From Larix sibirica (lineage: Eukaryota; Streptophyta; Pinopsida; Pinales; Pinaceae), in contig NWUY0300009578.1 in the NCBI GenBank assembly GCA_004151065.3, positions 51,619 to 74,644 of the forward strand: 23,026 nt of DNA. Direction: 5' to 3'. A program made the translations under genes and the position numbers. Below are positions 1 to 9,123 of the stretch, in pieces. A model generated the notes under the pieces. It searched no databases. It was not told where the DNA came from and was given only the letters and a program-made list of their open reading frames with translations. Within the stretch, counting starts at the first letter, position 1, and every line of letters starts with the position of its first letter.

Positions 1-78
1 CCTAGAATACTATACTTAAAGTATACTTTTATAATCCTTAAAAAATACCCTGCTTGAGGCACTACAAGAGAGATAGAG

Positions 79-425
79 GTGGAGGAGGTGTCCAAGGAGG
101 ACAACATAGAAGAGAAAACCATCCACCTCAAGAGACACAAAGCCAATATAGATGAAGAAGAGATGTGGAGACAAAAGTTAAAAAGTTTGTGGCTTCAATC
201 TATAGACAAAAAAACCTCTATTTTCATCACCAATCCAAAGCAAGGAAAAACAAGATTATGGTTAAGGAAATCACTTTTTTAGATGGGACAAGGAGCAAAC
301 AATTTGCAGAAATAAAAAATGAACTTGAGGCACACTTCAAAGAGATATACATAGAGGAGTATGAAACATATTTTCAATCCATTCATATAATGCAAGAGAA
401 TATCCCATGTCTTGTTACAACATAA
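79..425 (+). pseudogene. LINE ORF2 linker between endonuclease and RT (frameshifted)
   Basis: The frame opening at 79 gives SLWLQSIDKKTSIF near 181-225. This matches the plant LINE pattern in which a Trp-Leu is followed by Gly-Asp-Lys-Asn-Thr-Lys-Phe-Phe-His. The match then moves to the frame opening at 165, which gives HHQSKARKNKI and a D-G-x-x-x-K-x-x-x-E-I block ending in an L-E-A-H-F-K-E-I-Y stretch, the usual lead-in to the RT fingers. One coherent protein can be read only by changing frame near 225, so this is one broken gene rather than two overlapping genes. Confidence 0.7.
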
Positions 426-493
426 GACAATATGGATCTCAACCAAGCAATCTCAGAAGTTGAAATCATATGTTCGATTTTGGGCCCACCATA

Positions 494-700
494 TACAACG
501 CTCCTGGACCATATGAACTCTCCATCTACTTCTAAAGAGCATGTTGGGTTACTATCAAATCATATCTGCAAATAATGTTCCTCCATGCACAAAACAAGTT
601 CAAATTAGGAGGGGCTACTAATTCCTAGTTTCTTGCCTTAATTCCCAAGAATCAAATCCTTTCTCCTTTAAAAGGTTTTTCCCAATATCCTTTTGCAATT
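494..700 (+). pseudogene. LINE reverse transcriptase, N-terminal motifs (stops in frame)
   Basis: One frame starting at 494 reads YNAPGPYEL, the LINE RT motif usually seen as K-A-P-G-P-D-G. It continues through ACWVTIKS to FLALIPKNQ at about 629-652, the strongly conserved 'LIPK' block ahead of the palm. In-frame stops lie near 530 and at 626-628, and the conserved Asp after APGP is Tyr. No F/Y-x-D-D catalytic motif could be found between 700 and 1000. The enzyme is inactive. Confidence 0.75.
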
Positions 701-1099
701 ATTCCTTGGGGGGGCATCCACTATAATAGTTGACAGGTTTAACAATATCCTTGGCCATTTCCTCAATGTGTCTAGAAGAATGATCAATGAAGGAAAAAGT
801 CAAGTTTTTGGGTGGAATATAAGCCCAAACCTCCTTTGAAACATATATGAAATTCTCCAATTCCAATATATCATTGCACAAAAGAATTTCAAATATCTTG
901 GGATGCCAATATCCTTGGGTAATCCTATAACAAGTATCTAGTAGGGGGTCATCAATAAAATCAAGTCAAAACTTTCTTAGTGGAGCTCCCAGTGGTTAAA
1001 TCCCACAGGATGAGTTGTAATTCTCAAATCAATACTAAAAATGATATCCATCTATGAAATATCAATAATGTTAGCTCGTATTGGATTCATGCATACAAT

Positions 1100-1555
1100 T
1101 GGTAAAGAACTTCATAAATTTTTGTGGCAACGGGGGGAATCAAACACTAAAAGGTTTCATCTAATTAAATGAAAAAATGTAATAGCTCCAAAAAAATTTG
1201 GTGGATTGGGCATCAAAAAACCCTCTCCAATGAATCTATCCCTTGGATCTAAGATCCTATGGAGACTTATCTCAGGGAGATATGATTGGTGGAAAAAAGT
1301 TCCGATAAAAGAATATATGCACCAAAAGAGGAAGCACAACATTGACAAGCAACTTGAAAAAAATAAGGTTCCCATATTTGCAGATTATGTAATTTTGTTA
1401 CACCACTTATCCAAACCAAATTGTCATGGGATATAGGATATGACAAAAGAATAATTTTATGGACTAATAGCATATTTGGAAATCCTCCTTTTCTTTTCGA
1501 TCCAGCCTTGTTTACCCTCAAATATGGTTGGCCTGAAATAAAATATCTTCCAAAA
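1100..1555 (+). pseudogene. LINE RT C-terminal region and zinc-finger-like domain
   Basis: Around 1110-1205 the frame reads FLW-like sequence, then HLIK, a stop where Trp is expected (TGA for TGG), and KNVIAPKKFGGLGI. From 1206 an open frame of 77 codons continues as KKPSPMNLSLGSKILWRL and then a W-W-K-K block. This is the standard post-RT signature of plant LINEs: GGLGI, then MN-x-A-L, then K-x-x-WRL. After a frame change, 1457-1552 reads LWTNSIFGNPPFLFDPALF, which corresponds to the W-x-D-x-W/G-x-x-P-L region (zf-RVT). The open stretch from 1206 to 1436 is a surviving piece of this dead ORF and not a separate gene. Confidence 0.85.
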
Positions 1556-1795
1556 TAAGTTTAGTAGCCCCATGGATACAAAAATCAAAGGAAAAATCCT
1601 TTTAATTGAATTTATTCAAGCCCAAGAACCTAGATATCACAAAGTTCTTAATCTTGACACATGTGAAGAGAAGATTCAAATGGCAGATTAGCATGACCAA
1701 TAAAAAAGAAGCAATCAAAGCAACCAACCCCAAGCCTTAGTAGATTAGACTAAACAAGGAAGAGGTTGAGGCTTGTATGTGTGATTAGAAGAAGC

Positions 1796-2230
1796 ACATT
1801 CTCTTCTTCGATGGAGCAACGAAGGGTATTCCAAGCGTGGCAAGTGTAGGGGGGATAATCATTGATCCCAAAGGAAATACGTAATTTAACTAAGCTTGGG
1901 GGTTGGGAGTTTTTACAGACAATCAAGTAGAGGAATGTGCACTACTTCAAGGGATCCAAAGCATTGACTGAACCAAGGTAAAAAAAATATCCTCATGATA
2001 GGGGAATCAATAATTCCAATCAAGCACATGAACAAGGACTCTCAAATTTCCAATCTTCCCCTTGCTAGACTCGTCTCTTGAATCAAAGATGAAGCATCTA
2101 GATTTCAGGAGATTGGTTTCATTCACATCCTATGAGGTCTAAATGGGGAAGCATACCTCCAATCCAAATTGGGTTATCAGTTGGATGAAGGAACCTGCGA
2201 AAAAAATGGTGTCACTCTCCATAATCCAAT
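1796..2230 (+). pseudogene. LINE-encoded RNase H domain, degenerate
   Basis: From 1801 the translation reads LFFDGATKG, then SVGGIIIDPKG, which is the first RNase H strand with its catalytic Asp (codon 1810-1812) and the G-G-I-I-x-D-x-x-G hairpin. Further on come GVFTDNQVEECALLQGI, matching the T-N-N-x-A-E-x-x-A-L helix, and GESIIPIKHM where active enzymes have G-D-S, so the third acidic residue is Glu in place of Asp. Stops (TAA after the first block, TGA after GIQSID) and a frame change disable it. An RNase H following the RT is a feature of many plant L1-type LINEs. Confidence 0.8.
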
Positions 2231-2279
2231 TCCTTAAATGGATAGTAATCCTAAGAATTGTAGAGCCATGTTAAAAGGG

Positions 2280-2731
2280 TGGGGATCTTATCCTAATCCC
2301 ACAATGGTTATTATGAAAATCTTTGTTAAGTTATCTATTCATATCAACACCAACATTAAATATACCAAAACCTCCACTAGCCTCCTCACATGCAAAGGTA
2401 CATGCCACATGAGTTGCTTGATGGAGAACAATAATGCATTAAAGGGTAGGGATGGGCATGGGAAGGCTTCACGCATGTCATCCTTCCCATTGTCATTTCA
2501 ATATACACATAATTAGTTGGCATTGAAGAAGGTGGGATAATTTTTGGTGTGGTTTGAAGGGGCCTGGAAGCAACCTGTAGGGGTAGATCTAGCTCTGAAC
2601 TTGTCAAGGCATGTGTAATTTGCATTCAATGTTTTCAATGGTTGCATTAGTTACATGAAGTGGTTGGTCTTTTAGGGGATAGGGATTTTTCTTAGTGCAT
2701 TGGATGGCCTTATCATGGCACCTGGTATTTT
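2280..2731. other. Unassigned stretch after the LINE
   Basis: No domain, RNA gene or clear repeat was recognised. Open frames on both strands (2238-2516 plus, 2386-2625 minus) overlap each other, lack recognisable motifs and read as chance frames. This may hold the LINE 3' untranslated region, since the RNase H remnant ends just upstream, but no poly(A) tract marks an end. Confidence 0.4.
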
Positions 2732-3121
2732 TTGAGACGAGGATTCTTATTTAGTTTTATGGAAACGTCTGGAATCAATGGGATGGTCTTCATTGCACAT
2801 TACTATGCCAATTGTGTATTTTGGTATCATGTTTTGTATGTAGTTATTAAACCTTGTGTAAGGAATAAAATTGTGTTTGTGTTCTCTTGGGAGGTGGAAT
2901 TGGGATATTATGAGTTCTTTGGTCTCAATCTTGAATGGGTCTATGGTAGCATATGTATTGTCTTCTTTGCACATTCTAGGTATAGTCATATGATATTCTT
3001 CTCCTATAGCAAAGCAATCACTTTGTTTGAGATTTCTATTTATACTAGATTTGAACATCACAAGTGGTAGTTTGGTAAATTGGTTTTGTGGTTTTATCAC
3101 AACATTTAGTTGTGAATTCAA
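2732..3121. other. Pair of overlapping antisense open frames, no recognised product
   Basis: These are the two longest open frames in the window and they lie on opposite strands: 112 codons on plus (2732-3070) and 124 codons on minus (2747-3121). In AT-rich, stop-rich DNA, 124 open codons is unusual, and only one of the two can be real. The minus-strand product is hydrophilic and reads like a soluble polyprotein or retroelement fragment, with a C-N-E-D-H-P stretch near its end. The plus-strand product is Phe/Tyr/Val rich and would be an odd protein. No family was recognised. I favour a remnant of an unknown element read on the minus strand, with low confidence. Confidence 0.25.
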
Positions 3122-3700
3122 GGCTTAACACATCGAGTTGAATGTAGGGGTTCTTTTGTTTAATTTCTCCCACACCTATAGTGGAGATATCTAACTAATT
3201 CCTTTGTTATTGTTGGGGTACCCTTGTTGCATCTCCATGGACTATCTAGGTTGCCACAACAAATGTCAATATGCAATTTGAGAAATTCAAAAATGATGAG
3301 GAGGCATGAATCATTTTTCAATGAAAACAGTATGAACCTTAATATCCCTCTCCAACACTATGGATAATAATGAAAATTTGGCCTTTTTTAGCTAAAAGAA
3401 TTCATCATGCAATAACAAGGTCAAATTAAAGCACTTGAGAGTGAGTGTTCAACCCTCAAAGCCATTATGGACTCCATTCTCAAAGGGAAATACTCTGTTG
3501 CTTCTAATCATAGGAATTCTTTAGGTTCTACTATTGCAATTGAAAAATATGATGAAACAATCTTGAAGATGATGGAGGATATGGAAATAAAGGAATGATT
3601 GCCATAGTAAGAGAATGAAGACCCAAGAGAAGCCTATGGTCAAAGGATGGAGTTTTAGTTATAAAGGATTCCGGAAGTTTCCTTTCTTCCCGAATTTCTT
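3122..3700 (+). other. Unassigned; possible short coiled-coil-like remnant at about 3420-3600
   Basis: From about 3427 one plus-strand frame reads IKALESECSTLKAIMDSIL and later a KYDETILKMMEDMEIKE segment. It has a heptad-like Leu/Ile pattern and ends at a TGA near 3597. It resembles the coiled-coil tail of a decayed gene or element protein, but I cannot name a family, and stops lie on both sides. Nothing else was recognised in this interval. Confidence 0.2.
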
Positions 3701-4041
3701 TTAATATCTTTTAATTTATGTCTTTAGCTTCAAGTCCTGGGAAAGTTATAAGAGTTTTGACAATCTTATTCCCTTTTTGGGTGATGCAAATTTTGGATGA
3801 AGTTCTAACGCTTTTAGGCTTGCCTGTTAAATAGAGTAGAACAATTTTATATGTATATTTTGATTCACATGAATTCCAAATATACCATTTTTTCGCTAGA
3901 AAAATATAAGGATAAGGTGATGCGTACAAGAAAAATAATCAGTTAAATTATTGGAGAAGTATATGTAAAATTAAGACAAAAAAATATGAATTGTAACAAG
4001 GAAATATTAACCCAAATAAATATAAATATTTAGCAAAAAAA
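3701..4041. other. AT-rich unique sequence up to the edge of the repeated unit
   Basis: This is very AT-rich DNA with no recognised gene or element. It is the last single-copy sequence before the 7.1-kb unit. The apparent unit edge at 4042 is set only by where the second copy starts after the N at 11167, so the true unit may extend leftwards into this stretch. Confidence 0.5.
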
Positions 4042-4245
4042 TTTAAAATGACAATTTGAGTGGTAAAGAGCTTTAATGGACTCTTGCTTTAGAAAGAACT
4101 TTACATATTTTTGCTAACCCTTTTTTTGTTATTTTGTTAAATGTGCCTTGCTTAGTACAAATTCTCATTCCTTTTTATTTTTAGGAGATGCCTTCAATAT
4201 TAATGTATTCTCATTGATAATTATGTATTTTTAGTTTCATTTATT

Positions 4246-4455
4246 TTATTCAATTATTTGTTAACATTAACATAAAGGAAGAAAATCTACGTAACTCTAA
4301 ATTCCCAAGTATCACAAACCAAATTTTATTAAAACTTAAAGTAACATTGAAGTACTTTTTGAGCCACATTGATCTTATTCAATCATTTTTTGATATTAAT
4401 ATAGTGGAAGAAAATTTATACAACCTTAAATTCCTAAGAAATACAAACTCTTAAT
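4246..4455. repeat. Degenerate direct repeat, 129-bp spacing
   Basis: Segments starting at 4246 and 4375 both read TTATTCAAT(T/C)ATTT, then a (G/A)GAAGAAAAT segment, then C(T/C)TAAATTCC(C/T)AAG and an ACAAAC block, in the same order. They look like an old tandem duplication with about 129-bp units. The same structure is present at about 11372-11581 and 18368-18577. Confidence 0.6.
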
Positions 4456-4481
4456 AATAATGTACAATATGGAAAACTGAC

Positions 4482-5140
4482 CTTGAATTAAGGTACACTT
4501 TTATCCAAAAATTGACTCTCAAGGGATACACATAACAACAAACTCAGAGTTCTAAAAAAACACTCTCACCCAATATATAATCAATACAAGACCAATATAT
4601 AATCAATACAAGACAATGGGATGCTAATAATCTCTTTCTCTAAATATATTCATTTTAGAATTTCTCCCACATTATAATCTAACATTGAACTAAGATACAC
4701 ATTCATCCAAAATTAACTCACATGGATCAAAAGATACGCTTAACGTAGCAAATCATGCTCTTCAACCAAACCAAAGGTTTTACAAATAATACTTTCATCC
4801 AATATTTTTGTTTTAGAATTTCTTCCACATTATAATCTAGCACTAAACTAAGATATATATTCGTTCAAAATTAATTGACATGGATCAAAGGATACACTTA
4901 ACATAACAATACATGCCTTTCAACAAAGCCAAATTTTTTACAAATAATACTCACCCAACATATAATCAATATAAGATTAGGAAAATGCTAACCATTTATA
5001 ACCTCTTCTTATAAATATATTCATTTTAGATTTTCTCTCATGTTATCTTCTTCCACTAAATCTATTCATTTTATACTTTTCCCATGTTACATTCTTCTTT
5101 CTTTGAATATATTCATTTAGAAAATTTTCCATGTTACAAT
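4482..5140. repeat. Degenerate AT-rich tandem array, units of about 160-200 bp
   Basis: Three diverged units can be followed: about 4482-4679, 4680-4837 (158 bp) and 4838-5045. Each begins with a GAA/AAACTAAG(A/G)TA(C/T)A block and runs through AAAATT(A/G)A(C/T)T, CATGGATCAAA(A/G)GATAC(G/A)CTTAAC, TTTTACAAATAATACT and CCAA(T/C)AT to end in CATTTTAGA(A/T)TTTCTCCCACATTATAATC or similar. A shorter motif, a TATTCATTT run followed by CATGTTA, then recurs at about 5060 and 5110. The repeats have no coding content. Matching arrays start at 11608 and 18604. Confidence 0.65.
4571..4614. repeat. Perfect 2 x 22-bp tandem repeat
   Basis: The 22-bp unit starting CAATATATAATCAATACAAG occurs twice in succession (4571-4592 and 4593-4614) without a mismatch. 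It sits inside the first unit of the degenerate AT-rich array and is therefore a younger event. It is repeated at 11697-11740 and 18693-18736. Confidence 0.9.
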
Positions 5141-5714
5141 CTATCTTGCAGTGTTTCCACAATGTATACTTTATAATGTATTTCTATTAAAAGAACAATT
5201 TATGGGTGAGCATATCAACGTTCCTTTAGATATTCTTGATATTATTACTATGTTTTTAAACTTATTTCTCTAGGATTTCTTAGCAAGATCTTTCATTTAA
5301 CTTCAAAAATCACTTTCAAACGCATTTCTTGTATATAAAGGTCTTGTGAATAAACAAAACCAACCATAATATTTAAAAACACTTTTATAGAAACAAAACA
5401 AATAATCGAAAATCAAGAACCTTTAAGCACTGGCTCTACACAAAATTTCTAGGTATTTTGTTCCTCTCAAAGAATTTCGGCAATTTCCTATCACTTGTTT
5501 TTTTCACTTTGGTGAGAAATGAGAGAAAAGTAGAAATTCATGAGAAATTACAAGACCATTTAAAATTTGTAATCGGTTTTAGCAAATCATTTTTTCTAAT
5601 AGTAGATAGAAGGGTTGCTATAATGTTGACTTCTAACTATGCACTTATTTTCACTTGTCATACCAAATTAATTAAACGACATCATGGCTAACAATCTATA
5701 ACCTATATAGAATA
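5141..5714. other. AT-rich non-coding stretch
   Basis: No gene was recognised. A TATATAAAG at about 5332 resembles a TATA box but no transcript-like sequence follows. The open frame at 5458-5691 begins at a non-ATG codon, has no family resemblance and is repeated only because the whole unit is repeated. The corresponding regions are 12267-12840 and 19263-19836. Confidence 0.4.
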
Positions 5715-5903
5715 TGTCATACCCAATAAACTTAAGGGAATCATCATTGTGATTGTATCATTTGTACAGTATATATGTGTTATACCCGATCAATTTAAGC
5801 AAATCATGATTGGGAATGTATCATATATGCAAAAACTATGTGTCATACGCAATAAATTTAAAAGTATCGAGAGTGAGAAGGTATCATCTATATACAAAAT
5901 CTA
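5715..5903. repeat. Degenerate 3 x 63-bp tandem array
   Basis: Units at 5715-5777, 5778-5840 and 5841-5903 keep exact 63-bp spacing. Each begins TGT(C/T)ATAC(C/G)C, followed by an AA(A/T)TTAA-type block, an ATCA/TCGA centre and a (G/A)GTATCAT or TGTATCAT block. Divergence between units is considerable, so the array is older than the large triplication. Copies lie at 12841-13029 and 19837-20025. Confidence 0.8.
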
Positions 5904-6350
5904 ATATACAACTTTTAAAGTTCTATAAAAATATCTTCCTAACATTATTGACAAAAAAACATGTAACACCATGAAGTAGCCTTGGAATATGCTCCTAAAT
6001 ACATCTTTGAATCTTGTATTGCCATCCTCAACCTTATGTAGGAAAATCATGATCATACTAGAATGAACCTCCAAACTTTTTAAAAGTTGTACAAAAGTGT
6101 TTTTCAAAGATTCTTTGCTTATGAAGCATTTGCATAAAAAAAAAAAAACTTTAGAAGCAATGTTGAAAATTTCCAGTCATAAAAAGTTCTCAAGTTCCTC
6201 AAGAATAATACCAAGTAGCTCCAGGAACAACCATTACAATATTCAAATAGTATATATTTCAAAATCATTTGAACTTAAAAATGAAATAGCTAGATGGAAA
6301 CAAACTTTGAACAAAGCTAGGCATTTCACTCTATTGTAAAAACCTTCTAG
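5904..6350. other. Non-coding stretch with a 13-A run
   Basis: No convincing gene was found. Open frames 5901-6107 (minus) and 6097-6339 (plus) overlap and show no family motifs. The Lys run in the plus frame is just the poly(A) tract at 6136-6148. That homopolymer has the same length in all three copies. The corresponding regions are 13030-13476 and 20026-20472. Confidence 0.4.
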
Positions 6351-6438
6351 TCATTATAACAATCACCAAATCCCAAGCATGGCAAACCAAAAATTCATTA
6401 TAACAATCACCAAATCCCAAGCATGGCAAAACAAAAAT
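6351..6438. repeat. 2 x 44-bp tandem repeat
   Basis: The unit starting TCATTATAACAATCACCAAA occurs at 6351-6394 and 6395-6438 with one difference (C/A in the GGCAAACC/GGCAAAAC part). One of the copy-distinguishing substitutions, 6404, falls in the second unit: C in copy 1, T in copies 2 and 3. Copies lie at 13477-13564 and 20473-20560. Confidence 0.9.
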
Positions 6439-6713
6439 TCACTTATATTGAAGGTTGTATAATCAATGAGAAAATTAAATAAACAATAAACTATTTCTTA
6501 TTAGGACCCAAAACCCAAATGCATGTGTATACATCAAAATGTTAAATTCATATCAAGAAAAATAAGGTCAGACCATTAAAAATAGATAAATATTATAACT
6601 AATACCTTTTTTAATGTATATGTCATGGTATTATAAATAATATTCTAACTATTCAAATACATTAGATTTTCCTGCTTCTTTAAACGTGTTAATAATGAGA
6701 AAAATCACTATCA
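6439..6713. other. AT-rich stretch, nothing recognised
   Basis: No gene, RNA or repeat was recognised other than membership of the large unit. The equivalent stretches are 13565-13839 and 20561-20835. Confidence 0.4.
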
Positions 6714-6733
6714 TTTTTTTCCCGCGAAAAAAA
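6714..6733. promoter_or_regulatory. E2F-like palindrome (T7-CCCGCG-A7), copy 1
   Basis: Seven T, the hexamer CCCGCG and seven A form a 20-bp inverted-repeat-like element containing TTTCCCGC (6718-6725), the canonical plant E2F/DP binding site. On the other strand it reads TTTCGCGG, also E2F-like. A run of six G/C bases is conspicuous in such AT-rich DNA. It is flanked by a direct repeat of the AATGAGAAAAATCA(C/T)TATCATT type at about 6692 and 6757. Whether it is bound or regulates anything is unknown, since no gene start is near. Confidence 0.4.
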
Positions 6734-7076
6734 GCATACTATTGTTATTCAATAATAGTGAGAAAAATCATTATCATTATGTTCACAATATCTACACTTG
6801 TAGTACTCGTTATACTTTACTTGCAAAATATGGAGCACGTTTTCTTCATCAACCAAAGAAGACATCCATGTGTCACAACTTAGTGAATTAGGATTTGAAT
6901 CCATGGTTCTATTGACACTCAAATCTCTATTTATGGAGGGGGTTGAATGAGATGGTGATTCGATACACAAATCTAGTTTGAAGTTGGGATGTTCTCGTCT
7001 TTAGAAGCTATCGACTAGCTTTCAAAGATATCATATAATCATATTGAAAGAAATCCACTATGTCCAATGTTGTAGG

Positions 7077-7184
7077 GTTCTCAAGTGGTAGAAATTTGCG
7101 TTTAGGAGCAAGCTAAGAGACATCAACATTGTTGCAACTATTGTAAGGATCGATGAGGGGATGATGGGTTTGGGGTCGAATCCC
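7077..7184 (+). repeat. Possible tRNA-derived SINE head (A and B box-like motifs)
   Basis: GTTCTCAAGTGGTAGAA at 7077-7093 resembles an internal A box (consensus T-R-G-Y-N-N-A-R-x-x-G-G-T-A), and GGGTCGAATCCC at 7173-7184 is one base from the B-box core GGTTCGAATCCC. The spacing of about 80 bases is longer than in a tRNA or most SINEs, and no cloverleaf could be folded. It may be a decayed SINE with an insertion, or chance. Copies lie at 14203-14310 and 21199-21306. Confidence 0.3.
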
Positions 7185-8182
7185 TTTCTTAGCAATTTTC
7201 TCTTGATATGAATGTTCCCTGCAATAAGATACCAATTGCACAATTTTCATTGACTAATTAATATCATATCAGTTATGTCCACAATTGAAAGTCCCACTCA
7301 TATTTGGAAATGGAACTGCAAGAACCTCTCTACCCATGACAGATCAAGGTTTCATATAAATATCAATCCTAAGGGAATTGATTGAACCAATAGAGGCAAT
7401 AAAATTTCATATTTTTTGTAAAGGGATTGGAGTTTTATGATAAGCCCATATTTTTCTTCCATGCTTTAGATTGGGACACAGGTAGTTTATCCATCGGAGC
7501 CTGTGGCTCTTTCTACATCTTAGTAGACCCACATCACAAAAAGGGAAAAGATTATACATAATCTCTTCAATTCAGAAGCAATTATTAATTCCATTCAAGA
7601 ACATGTAAGTAGGGATAGCAAGTAGGGACAAATCCATGTGGCAAGCTATAGAAAGAAACCATTGCACTCATGGCCACTTATCAACAAGGTAATCTAATTT
7701 ATCATGGATGTGAATGAGGTTATTATACCATGACAGATGGAAGGTTAAGATGTATTCAAAGACATACAACTTTGATCATTTAGATAGTCATCTACTGAAG
7801 GTCCTTCGGAGAAAAAATACCTATCAACATAATTATCTTCCTTGATGCTTAATACATCTAAAATTAAAATGAATCTATATAAATAATAATCATTCCAAAA
7901 CTTACATAAATTGACATAAACCTACCTTGCCTTCTCTTAAACTAAAGTTTGTTTCTTATAATGAACCTAATTTCAATTTATATTGTTAATATATGATAAC
8001 AATTTTATATATGAGAAAGCTTATTTAAATAGTTAAGTTGTTCAAAACTTTGTTTTGTGAGGTTTTATTAACCTTTTTTAACAAACTTCATTTACCTTGA
8101 AATTTACAATCTAATGCCATGTGTAAGTGTGTTCTATGGTGAAACTAAGTGGCTTGCACATTGGGTTGTGTTTCTGGTTCTC
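7185..8182. other. Long stretch without a recognised gene
   Basis: Short coding-like phrases appear, for example an FHALDWDTGSLSIGACGS reading near 7460, but they are closed by stops within some 35 codons and match no family I know. The stretch could include an old retroelement remnant. If cytochrome c6A is a complete gene, all of this is intron. The equivalent stretches are 14311-15308 and 21307-22304. Confidence 0.35.
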
Positions 8183-8266
8183 TAGTTTCCATATATCCCA
8201 CATTCAAACAATTACTAATAAGATTAGTTTCCATATATCCCACATTCAAACAATTACTAATAAGAT
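8183..8266. repeat. Perfect 2 x 42-bp tandem repeat
   Basis: The unit beginning TAGTTTCCATATATCCCACA is present at 8183-8224 and 8225-8266 with no mismatch. Because 42 is a multiple of three, an open frame crossing it shows a repeated 14-residue segment, but that frame has no other sign of being coding. Copies lie at 15309-15392 and 22305-22388. Confidence 0.92.
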
Positions 8267-9123
8267 TAGATGCAGTATTTGTACCAATCTTTAAAGTATG
8301 GTTTCATTTTCTCATATCAAGTGTTTTTAGTTGTATATGTTTCATATTATTGGTGTTGGGTAGTATTTCATGTTAGCATTATCTTGTTCGTTGTATCACA
8401 TACAATGAATTTGATAACATTCCAAATATTATCAATGATTTAGAAATTATCAAATAACATCACACAAATATATACATAATGCACATACAATTAGTTGTAA
8501 TAAGAACAATGTTAAGGAGTTAATAACATGTGCATAGTTTTTAAAAGAGAGTAATCAATCAGATTACATAAAGATGTAAGTGTAGAACCCAACTTTAATA
8601 TAGATAAAAAAGATGAGTTACACAATAACTCCTTAAAGAATGGGAGATCATTCTCCAAATACCCCAAAACATTCACATAATCATTTAACTTGTCTCTCAA
8701 CAATGACTACATTACCGTTATATATACATACCAGTCATTGCACATGAGGCCCTTCATTAGGCTGAACCCATTACATATACATTTTGCCCCATATATGCTC
8801 CCCTTGGGGTTATATAATATATATTTAACCCTATATATGACCCAAGGATATCAGTTTAAGTACTACATATTTGGAGTTTGTATGTGTTTGCCTTTTCTTT
8901 TGGGGTGAATAGAGATAGAGCTTTTGGCATTCTGTAAAGCTGTGCACCATGTAAGACGATTCATATTATTGTATTAGAAAGAGAAAAAAATTGTTGACAT
9001 AGTAAAACTATGCATAAGATTTGTCATTGAAAGCAAATGAGGAAAAAAACTCAAACTGATGTTTTTTTATTTAACATGAATTAGTTACTTATATTAAAAG
9101 TACTCGACATGTCAAACTTGCAG
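8267..9123 (+). other. Probable intron sequence upstream of the c6A penultimate exon
   Basis: No exon was recognised. In particular there is no CxxCH haem-attachment coding sequence. The stretch contains a nested AT-rich inverted repeat, with outer arms CCTTGGG (8802-8808) and CCCAAGG (8841-8847) and inner arms GGGTTA and TAACCC. It ends with the acceptor ACTTGCAG at 9116-9123. Copy 2 is 15393-16249. In copy 3 identity to this stretch breaks off at 22754. Confidence 0.5.

Larger units (their letters stand above)
60..2270 (+). mobile_element. Decayed plant LINE (L1-type non-LTR retrotransposon), ORF2 remnant with RNase H
   Basis: Conceptual translation in shifting plus-strand frames gives, in the normal order of a plant LINE second ORF, a linker before the reverse transcriptase, RT motifs, the post-RT region with GGLGI, a W-N-S-I-F-G-N-P zinc-finger-like part and an RNase H domain. 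Several in-frame stops and frame changes show that it is dead. No endonuclease domain is seen before about position 60, so the element is either 5'-truncated, as is common for LINEs, or cut by the window edge. No poly(A) tail or target-site duplication was recognised at the 3' side, so the right end is approximate. The element lies outside the triplicated unit. The family call rests on domain order and motifs; the subfamily is unknown. Confidence 0.85.

Noticed and set aside
5458-5691. Open frame of 77 codons, present identically in all three copies, as a conserved gene
   Set aside because: Its identity merely reflects the identity of the whole repeat unit, including non-coding parts. It starts at a non-ATG codon and has no family motif, so conservation between copies is not evidence of selection.
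6895-6910. GGATTTGAATCC as a tRNA B box
   Set aside because: No A box at a suitable distance upstream and no cloverleaf could be formed; the motif is short enough to occur by chance.
8148-8185. Cys-rich reading ACTLGC as the missing haem-attachment exon of c6A
   Set aside because: It lacks CxxCH and the following G-G-N segment, and no suitable splice sites bound it.
8149-8376. Open frame with a repeated 14-residue segment as a repeat protein
   Set aside because: The repetition is the 42-bp DNA duplication at 8183-8266. Outside it the frame has no features and lacks an ATG start.
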